From NCBI RefSeq assembly GCF_019565455.1, contig NZ_CP067377.1:2920001-2984000 (forward strand): DNA of 64,000 nucleotides, given 5' to 3'. Origin of the DNA: Flavobacterium oreochromis. GTDB lineage: Bacteria > Bacteroidota > Bacteroidia > Flavobacteriales > Flavobacteriaceae. The notes below the pieces were generated by a model. The model was not told the origin of the DNA. It was given only the letters and a program-made list of their open reading frames with translations, and made no database searches. The translations under genes and the position numbers were made by a program. How positions within the stretch are numbered: the stretch's first letter is position 1; every line of letters starts with the position of its first letter. This document shows, piece after piece, positions 57,603 to 64,000 of this stretch.

Positions 57603-58840
57603 GTGTCAAAAGTACAGAAAAAGGATCCTTATTCGTCCTTAAAAATTAAAGAGTTTAGATGGTTTTTAGCTATGCGATTAGCAATTGTACTAGCATGGTC
57701 TATGCAGTTTATTATTGTAGAATGGGAAGTATATAAGATAACAAAGGATCCTTGGTCATTAGGACTTATAGGTTTAATGGAAGTAATTCCTGCTATTACA
57801 TTAGCTTTATTTGCAGGACATATAGTGGATAAAAATGAAAAAAGGAAAATGCTATTAGGTTGTTATACAGGACTATTTGTCCTTTCATTTTTATTAACGA
57901 ATTTAATAAGCCCTTTTTTTACTAGTACAAAAATTCTTTATGGCATTTATGTTTTGGTCTTTTTAGGAGGAGTAGCCAGAGCTTTTATTTTTCCTTCCAT
58001 ATTTAGTTTATTAGGATTAATAGTACCTAATTCTGAAAAATCTAATGCGGCAGCTTGGAGTAGTTCTACTTGGCAAATTTCAGCTACGATTGGACCTGCA
58101 TTAGCTGGTTTTTTAATAGGATGGATAGGGGTTTATGGAGCTATGTGGATTGTATTACTATGTATACTAATAGGCTTACTAGCACTTTTTCAAATAGCCC
58201 CTAAACCAATTTTAAATGCGCAAAAAAAGAAACAGTCTATGAAAGTTTAAAGGAAGGATTAGTTTTTGTTTTTAGTAATAAGACAATTTTAAATGCTATA
58301 TCCTTAGATATGTTTGCTGTTCTTTTTGGTGGTGCAGTAGCATTGTTACCCATTTTTGCAACAGATATATTAAAAGTAGGATCCGAGGGATTTGGAATAT
58401 TAAGAGCTGCTCCTGCTATAGGAGGACTTATTACGATGTTATTAGCAACTCATTTTGATTTAAATCATCGAGCAGGGAAAAAATTATTATGGGCTATTTT
58501 TGGTTTTGGAATTTGTATCATAGTTTTTGGTTTATCTACTCATTTTTGGTTGTCTGTTATTGCATTATTCTTAAGTGGTGTTACAGATGGCATTTCAGTA
58601 GTTATTCGATCGACTATACTTCAATTGTATACTCCAGATACAATGCGTGGTAGAGTTTCTTCTGTTAACTCAATATTTGTTGGTTCTTCTAATGAGTTAG
58701 GAGCATTTGAAAGTGGATTTACCTCTAAGTTAATGGGAACGGTAAATGCTGTTGTCTTTGGTGGAATCATGACATTAATAGTGGTAGGGAGTATGGCACT
58801 AAGTTCTTCTAAATTCAGAAATTTAGATATAGATAAATAA
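57603..58840 (+). CDS. MFS transporter (one frame break)
   Basis: An exporter of about 412 residues with 10-12 predicted helices. WSMQFIIVEWEVYKIT, the motif A loop FAGHIVDKNEKRKMLL, and ARAFIFPSIFSLLG with STWQISATIGPALAGFL resemble the EntS/MFS_3 group. After the break, LLATHFDLNHRAGKKLLW and TPDTMRGRVSSVNSIFVG are typical of its second half. It starts with GTG at 57603. The frame breaks at AQKKKQSMKV; one more A at about 58220-58226 gives AQKKETVYESLKEGLVFVF. The substrate is unknown. Confidence 0.85.
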
Positions 58841-58850
58841 GTACAGCGTA

Positions 58851-58881
58851 TTTGTTTCAATTATTTTATAATTGAAACAAA
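58851..58881 (+). terminator. Terminator of the MFS gene
   Basis: TTTGTTTCAATTA (58851-58863) and TAATTGAAACAAA (58869-58881) are perfect 13-bp arms with a 5-base loop just after the stop. Confidence 0.7.
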
Positions 58882-58908
58882 TTAACCAAAAAGTTTGTAA
58901 TCTTGATC

Positions 58909-58943
58909 GGAGGAAGAAATAGTATTATCTAATTTCTTCCTCC
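58909..58943. repeat. Perfect 12-bp inverted repeat
   Basis: GGAGGAAGAAAT (58909-58920) and ATTTCTTCCTCC (58932-58943) form a purine/pyrimidine stem with an 11-base loop. It lies between convergent genes and may terminate the minus-strand LD-carboxypeptidase transcript, though the T tail is poor. Confidence 0.5.
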
Positions 58944-59077
58944 ATAGGAGTTAGAAATAGTACATTCATTTTTTACTTTTTCGACAACCCTATATCATAC
59001 CAGTAAACATTAGGGAATTTAGTTTAATAATCAATAAAGAGTTTGTTTTCTTCAAAAATTTAAAAATCTTTATGAAC

Positions 59078-60113
59078 TCATTTTATTACCCCGCTTTCTA
59101 ATATTGTAAATTTTTTATTAATACAATCTATTTCGGCTTCTGCACCAAAAGGAAGTGTAAAAGTAGGGCAAGTGTGTCCAAAGTCCATCTGTGTTATTAC
59201 CGCTAAATCTGTTAATTTTTCTTCAAGTAATACCTTTTTTATTTCATTATCATATTCGTCTGCAAATTTATTATCATAAGGTCTGCCTACTATAATACCT
59301 TTTAAAATTTTAAGAATACCTTGTTCAGCATAGTTTCTTAACCAGCATCTTATATATTCAGGTCTTGATGTAACTTCAGACGTTTCTAAAAATAAAATAG
59401 CATTTTCAAACATCTTTAGTTTGGGCCAGTAAGCCGTTCCTTTTAGCATTTCAAGGGATTCTACACATCCACCGATAAGTTTTCCTCTTGTAATGTTATT
59501 TCCTTGTAAAAAATTCCATCCAGAATTGATCTCTAATTTACGTTTTGTATGAAGTAATGATTGATCAAACCATTCAAGTCGTTCAGAAGTCCAACCTTCA
59601 TTATTTGGTAAAATTTGACCAATAGAATTTTCATTAAATAAAGTTCTTTTTAAATCTTCTATTTGGTATGGATGCATACCGCCATTTTCTGCAAAACCAA
59701 CTAGAGTAGAAGTACCATAAAATGTAGATAATCCTGCCTTTAGGCATAAAAATGAATAATTGTAGAATCAGAAAATCCAATAAAAATTTTTGGATTTTTT
59801 TAATTACTTCAATGTCTATATATCGTAAAATACGAATACTGTCTTCACCCCCTATATTTGAAATAATTGCTTTGATTGAATGATCTTTAAAAGCATCCAT
59901 TAAATCATTTGCTCTTTCTTCTGGATTTTCATAAATCCACTTTGCTGATTTTAAAGCATTTTTTGTTTCAATAACTTTTAGACCAAATATTTCTTCAATT
60001 TGTTTTTTACCTTGTTCGTATCTATACGGGATTTCTCCAGCTCCGCCCCAAGAAAGTGAAATAGTAGCTACTTTATCTCCTTTTTTTAGCTGTTTAGGTT
60101 TAATTAAATTCAT
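59078..60113 (-). CDS. S66-family LD-carboxypeptidase (MccF-like, two frame breaks)
   Basis: A serine peptidase of about 345 residues. The family opening is KPKQLKKGDKVATISLSWGG, followed by NPEERANDLMDAF and AIISNIGGEDSIRIL. The nucleophile region IFIGFSDSTIIHF is recovered only after correction, then GLSTFYGTSTLVGFAENGG, GKLIGGCVESLEML and MDFGHTCPTFTLPFGAEAEI. The breaks are in the A7 run near 59791-59797 and in a T/A stretch near 59748-59752. S66 enzymes trim murein tetrapeptides or, in the MccF branch, detoxify acyl-sulfamoyl adenylates such as microcin C. The form here resembles the MccF branch. Confidence 0.82.
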
Positions 60114-60356
60114 TTGTAACTTTTTTAGATAAAATATAGTTTCATCATTTATTGAGTTTTATAGATTAAAACAAATCTATAAATTTTACCTCAAAAATTT
60201 TATTTAGAATTATTTAAAGATATTTACTATATTTTTTATTTATACTGTAAAAAATAGATAATATACAATCTTACAAGTTTAAACTATAATTTGATTTAGT
60301 ATCAAATTTTTTGAAGCTTACTAAGTATTTTAAAATAAAAATTAACAGTAATATAC

Positions 60357-60997
60357 TTATTTAATCCTAGGTTCAGCTCCAATTAATGGATTAAATGTTC
60401 TCCAAAGAAAATTTTCAATATCTTCTAAATATCTTATTTCTTCCTTATTTAATTCTAAAAATTGAAATTCTAAATCAACAGAGTCGATATTATTGAACCA
60501 TTGATTAAGTTTTAGTGAAGAAGTCATTTTATGACCTAATCCTAGATGTTGTATAAATCTATTAAATAAGTTTTTTTCTACTTTTCCTAAATATAAATAT
60601 TCTGTTAGATTTTCAAGGTCTTTTGTAGGTTTTGACCACCAACCATTTTTCGTTTTTCTTTTTTTATGAATTTTTCAAGTAGTTTTTTATTATTTGAATA
60701 GCTTATATGTTTGATTTTAAACCAATAAATAGCAGGATTATCACAGTTAGAAATTTCCTTAAAGTTAGGATATAAAGAAATAAGTTTTTCTTTAAAAATT
60801 TTATTTTCCTCAGATGATACTCTCTCTTTTTGTTTTCTTCTTAAAATAAAGTCTTCAAAGTCTAAATTGATATTCTTAAAAACATTATTACTGATATGAA
60901 TTTTTGAACTGAATTGGAGATCGTTAATCTGTATTTTTTTAAAACTTTCGTAGAATTCAATTCTTTGTTGTATGTATTCACTAAAATCTATTTGCAT
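60357..60997 (-). CDS. GIY-YIG-like nuclease-fold protein (one frame break)
   Basis: About 213 residues. The C-terminal half has the order of a GIY-YIG domain: NPAIYWFKI (GIY strand), TEYLYLGKVEKNLFNRFIQH (YIG strand and the helix with the conserved Arg), then RYLEDIENFLWRTFNPLIG with Glu and Asn. The frame breaks after KKEKRKMVGGQ; one more A at about 60655-60659 gives KKEKTKNGWWSKPTKDLENL. The N-terminal 80 residues are unassigned. The role could be a stand-alone nuclease. The motifs are divergent, so the call is moderate. Confidence 0.55.
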
Positions 60998-61124
60998 ACA
61001 ATCTAAATAAAGTTTGTTATTATATCAAATATATGATTTTTATACAATTAATAATGGTATAAAGGTCATTTAACCCTAAAAATTGCATTTTTAATAGTTA
61101 AAGTTTAGTGTAAAATTTTATACA

Positions 61125-61909
61125 TTAGATTGTATAAAAAATTAAAATAGGTTGAATAAAGAGTATAAAAAGTTTTTTAAAAAAATAATTATTCTTGTTA
61201 ATAATCAAAGGAGTTATGATAAGGGAAATTAACAGAGCAGCTATGTTTGTTACAATTAAATTCCCATATTCTTTGATATTCATTCCATATACAATCCTTG
61301 TTAATGTGATTACTAATATAATAGTTATAAAAATTGCCCAATATTTTAAACTTATATTTTTCGTTTTTATTTTATTTTTAGGAAGTTTATAAAGAGTAAA
61401 GAAGATAAAAAGGGTTCCAGTTATACTGCTTAAATGTTGTAATATTTTAAAAATATAAATTTTTTCCCCTAATAATTTTATTGTGCTTGTCAAAAAGGGA
61501 ATTATTTTTACAAAGTATCCTTGTTGATGTGTAAAACTATCCCAAAATATATGAGACGTTATACCAATGAGAATTGATGATAAAACTATAATTATATTTG
61601 TCTTAAAATATTTGTTCCAGTTAAAAAAAATAAAAATTGAAAGCCTTGATTTTAATATTGCTGGTAAGTTATCTAATAGACTATTACGAACGATATTATG
61701 AAAAATAAAAGTCAGTAGGATTCCTAATGGTAAATCAAAAAGGAAGATACCTTCTAATGTATGACTATAAGTACTTTTAATTTTCATACGTAAAAAATAT
61801 TCAAAATCAGGAAGCATGCTTCCTATTATAAGACCTGTTGTTGAAAATTGTTTTTTTGAAAAAAAGGCAGAGGTAAAACAATTGCTGGATGCGAAAATGT
61901 AAATGGCAT
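61125..61909 (-). CDS. DUF4184 family membrane protein (one frame break)
   Basis: About 261 residues. The start MPFTFSHPAIVLPLPFFS at 61909 is typical of DUF4184, with GLIIGSMLPDFEYFLRMKI after the break and GITSHIFWDSFTHQQGYFV further on, which recalls the His/Asp pattern of membrane metal-dependent hydrolases. Five or six membrane helices follow. One more base in the T/A run at about 61851-61864 joins the 61909 start to the main frame. The function is unknown. It lies in a stretch of poorly characterised minus-strand genes. Confidence 0.75.
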
Positions 61910-62154
61910 TTTTGTATATTTCGTATAGTAATACTATATGATCAGTTGTATTAATTAACGTATTTTTATTTTGATCAGATTTAACAATATAAAAAGTAAT
62001 GTAATTGTAAATTTTTAAAACCTATTTAAATGATAAAAAAATAATTCTTTCTTATTTAAAAATAGGAGGAATGGTAAATAGTAAAGTAGCTTACTGTTTT
62101 ATATTTTCGGATATCTTTTTATCATTTTGAAAAATAGAGTTTTAATCTGTTTTC

Positions 62155-62868
62155 TTAATTTTTACTTATACTAATAATGTTTTCTACAGTTTTAACACTA
62201 GAAAGTGTGGTATTATATACATATTCTACATGAATGGTTACTAGATCTCCTTTTTTAAAGTTTTAATGTCTTTTGTAAATGGTTCATTTATATCTTTTTA
62301 TTGAAATCACTAATTAAAATTTGATATGTTTTTAGTTTTTCAGTGCCTGCTTGACCATTAACTATCAAATTTTTGTATTCCTTTACTCTAAAATTAGCAA
62401 TATTTCCAGATTGTCCGCATTTATCAGGGCATAGAGCTGTTCTTCCTAGACATTGGTGAAAATTAATTTCGTCAAAAAAGCTGTAAAAATATGGGTAGAT
62501 GTAAAAGGTTTTTTCAATTTTTGTGAACTCGTTGTAACCATTTTTCTTTTACTAATTTCTTTTATTAATGTATATTTTATACTAGATCCATCCGCAGGAG
62601 GATTTTTAATTTTTTCCTCTTTGATGATTAATTCATATTCATTCCCTATTTCGTATTTAAAACCTTGTATACTACTATAAAAATATTCCCATTCTTTTTG
62701 ATCTTTAGTCCATTTTACTAACATACATTGAGTTTCCATTAACCCTGTAGAGCAAGGTTTAGTTTCTGCTGAGATGTAAATGGTTTTTTTATTCGTATTA
62801 TTTATTGTTTTGCAAGACATTAATGTAAATGCAAGTATTGTAATTGTAGTTAAGATGATTTGTTTCAT
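62155..62868 (-). CDS. DUF4377 lipoprotein (three frame breaks)
   Basis: A lipoprotein of about 238 residues with lipobox TLMSCKT. The DUF4377 part is ISAETKPCSTGLMETQCMLV, WEYFYSSIQGFKYEIGNEYE and IKNPPADGSSIKYTLIKEIS. After three corrections in A runs (near 62508-62512, 62295-62299 and 62251-62256) the frame continues through INFHQCLGRTALCPDKCGQS, EKLKTYQILISDFNK and KKGDLVTIHVEYVYNTT to IISISKN. Members are often linked to heat-shock HslJ-like or envelope proteins; no enzymatic role is known. Confidence 0.7.
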
Positions 62869-63254
62869 TAGTAATTGTTTTAAAGGTTTAATTATCTTTA
62901 TAATCTATAATACTTGTTGAAAACTTTATTGCATAAGTTTTTCGTTGTATAGTTCTAATGAAATGCTATCCAAAAGGATGCCAAAGATATTAGTAAGAAT
63001 AAAAATTAGTATATTTTAGGAAAATTATTAGATAAGAGCAGTATATTTAAAATAAGATAAAAATGATCCTAAAACATTTTGAAAGGTTACTTGATTTGTT
63101 TATTGTCAAGATAAAAAAAAAGTAAGTGAGGTTTTTAGTTCAGAATAAGAAAAAAGTATTTAAGTTAATTGTATTTTTTGTGTATCTAAATAAAGGTCTC
63201 TTATAAACTTAAAAGTTATGAGACCTTTATTGGATAGTGTCGGTTATTTTAAGT
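62869..63254. other. Intergenic region with a terminator hairpin
   Basis: About 385 bp without a gene. TAAAGGTCTC (63191-63200) and GAGACCTTTA (63220-63229) are perfect 10-bp arms, with further inner pairing, downstream of the minus-strand ybaB-like gene and fit its terminator. Nothing else is recognised. Confidence 0.55.
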
Positions 63255-63580
63255 TTATTTAAATAATCCATCCATTCCAGGAATATTAGGCATTCCATCT
63301 TTAGCAACGGCACCTAATTCCGCTTCATTTACCGCAGTTGCTTTTTCAATAGCTTTGTTTAAAACCATTACTAAATAGTCTTCTAATTGTTCTTTGTCTT
63401 CTAATAGACTATCATCTATTGCGATGGTTTTTATTTGGCGGTTAGCAGTTAGGGTTACTTGTAATAATCCATCACTACTTTTTTCATCTACTAAAACAGT
63501 ATCTAAACGTTTTTTAGTATCTTCAATTTTTGTTGGGTTTCTTTTAATTTACCCATCATGCCCATAATATCTCCAAACAT
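63255..63580 (-). CDS. YbaB/EbfC-family nucleoid-associated protein (one frame break)
   Basis: A DNA-binding protein of about 108 residues. The start [18 protein letters not shown] is standard for the family; after the break, [40 protein letters not shown] and [20 protein letters not shown] follow the dimer fold, ending [13 protein letters not shown]. One more A at about 63523-63527 turns [10 protein letters not shown] into [12 protein letters not shown]. It is not in its usual place beside recR and dnaX. It diverges from the peptidase gene. Confidence 0.88.
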
Positions 63581-63661
63581 AATTTTTTTAGTTTTAATTT
63601 AGGTACAAACTTACTAATTTCATTTATGAAAGTGTAAATTTGCAATTCAAAAAATATAAAA

Positions 63662-64000
63662 ATGTCAAATACCATTATACCTCCTGTGGCTAAAATTGTA
63701 CCACATAAATTAGAAATTCATAATGATATACGTATCGACAATTATTATTGGTTAAATGATAGAGAAAATAAAGAGGTAATAGATTACTTAAATGCTGAGA
63801 ATACGTATTATGAACAAATGACTGCTGAGACAAAAGATTTTCAAAAGGAATTGTTTGAAGAAATGAAGTCACGTATAAAAGAAGACGAATCCTCAGTGCC
63901 GTATTTGTATAATGGTTATTGGTATATTACACGTTTTGAGAAAGGAGGAGATTATCCTATTTATTCACGTAAAAAGGTGATTTAGAGGCTCCTGAAGAAA
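63662..64000 (+). CDS. S9-family prolyl oligopeptidase (oligopeptidase B-like), 5' part
   Basis: The gene runs off the window. The N-terminal beta-propeller region is typical: PPVAKIVPHKLEIHNDIRID, NYYWLNDRENKEVIDYLNAE and EMKSRIKEDESSVPYLYNGY with YWYITRFEKGGDYPIYSRK. The frame breaks at SRKKVI; one more A at 63971-63975 gives SRKKGDLEAPEE, open to the window end. The catalytic Ser-Asp-His are beyond the window, so the oligopeptidase B call rests on the N-terminus only. Confidence 0.82.

Noticed and set aside
1299..64000. Phase-variable homopolymer tracts as a biological switch
   Set aside because: The breaks affect housekeeping genes such as kdsA, lpdA and lysA at the same time and nearly always in the direction of one lost A/T, which fits sequencing error far better than contingency loci.

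Overview
The window is AT-rich DNA (roughly 30% GC) from a member of the Bacteroidetes, most likely a Flavobacteriaceae species close to Flavobacterium. The evidence is the promoter grammar (TTTG-N19-TAnnTTTG, with TAnnTTTG boxes just upstream of many genes), type IX secretion (T9SS) tails, TonB-dependent receptors, LytS/LytTR regulators with 2TM domains, and a housekeeping set typical of that family (kdsA, ettA, holA, apt, lysA, sucC, sdaA, recJ, uvrA). About 29 single-base frame breaks in some 23 genes, nearly all a missing A or T in a run of five to eight, indicate homopolymer sequencing error rather than gene decay. Genes are therefore reported at their reconstructed extents.

Layout. 1-8058: the end of a FecA-like receptor, a potassium channel, a second TonB-dependent receptor, then an operon of a small periplasmic protein, a LytS-type histidine kinase with a C-terminal 2TM domain, two small 2TM proteins and a LytTR response regulator. 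The promoters of the receptor and of the operon carry the same pair of LytTR-type direct repeats, at identical distances from the -7 box. This points to a self-regulated circuit controlling an outer-membrane receptor. 8213-20017 (mixed strands): OmpA-like lipoprotein, glycosyltransferase, HSDR_N-like protein, holA, small membrane protein, ettA, kdsA, and a tetR-tolC-emrA-emrB efflux operon. 20388-31454: rsmB-like methyltransferase, two secreted endonuclease I proteins, lpd, a rhodanese, a LOG-like protein and uvrA.

31599-46891: an integrated element of about 15.3 kb in the 3' end of a tRNA-Arg(ACG) gene. It is bounded by a 14-bp tRNA-derived direct repeat and has its own tyrosine integrase and excisionase-like gene. 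It is a defence island with two modules. The first is a six-gene operon: a controller-type XRE protein, a methyltransferase with an N-terminal HsdR-like nuclease domain, a two-domain specificity subunit, an OLD-type ATPase/TOPRIM protein, a FokI-cleavage-domain-like protein and a small nuclease, with no translocase. The second is a CBASS operon of a DUF2188 protein, a CD-NTase and a TIR-STING effector. Between CBASS and the replication-like genes lie a candidate small RNA and repeated TGACAA half-sites, also found upstream of the XRE gene.

46977-64000: second tRNA-Arg copy, apt, a 48-residue protein, lysA, sucC, a phosphatase and LTA-synthase-like pair, sdaA, a HopJ-family protein, recJ, an MFS transporter, an LD-carboxypeptidase, a GIY-YIG-like protein, DUF4184 and DUF4377 proteins, a YbaB-type nucleoid protein and the start of an oligopeptidase B-like peptidase.
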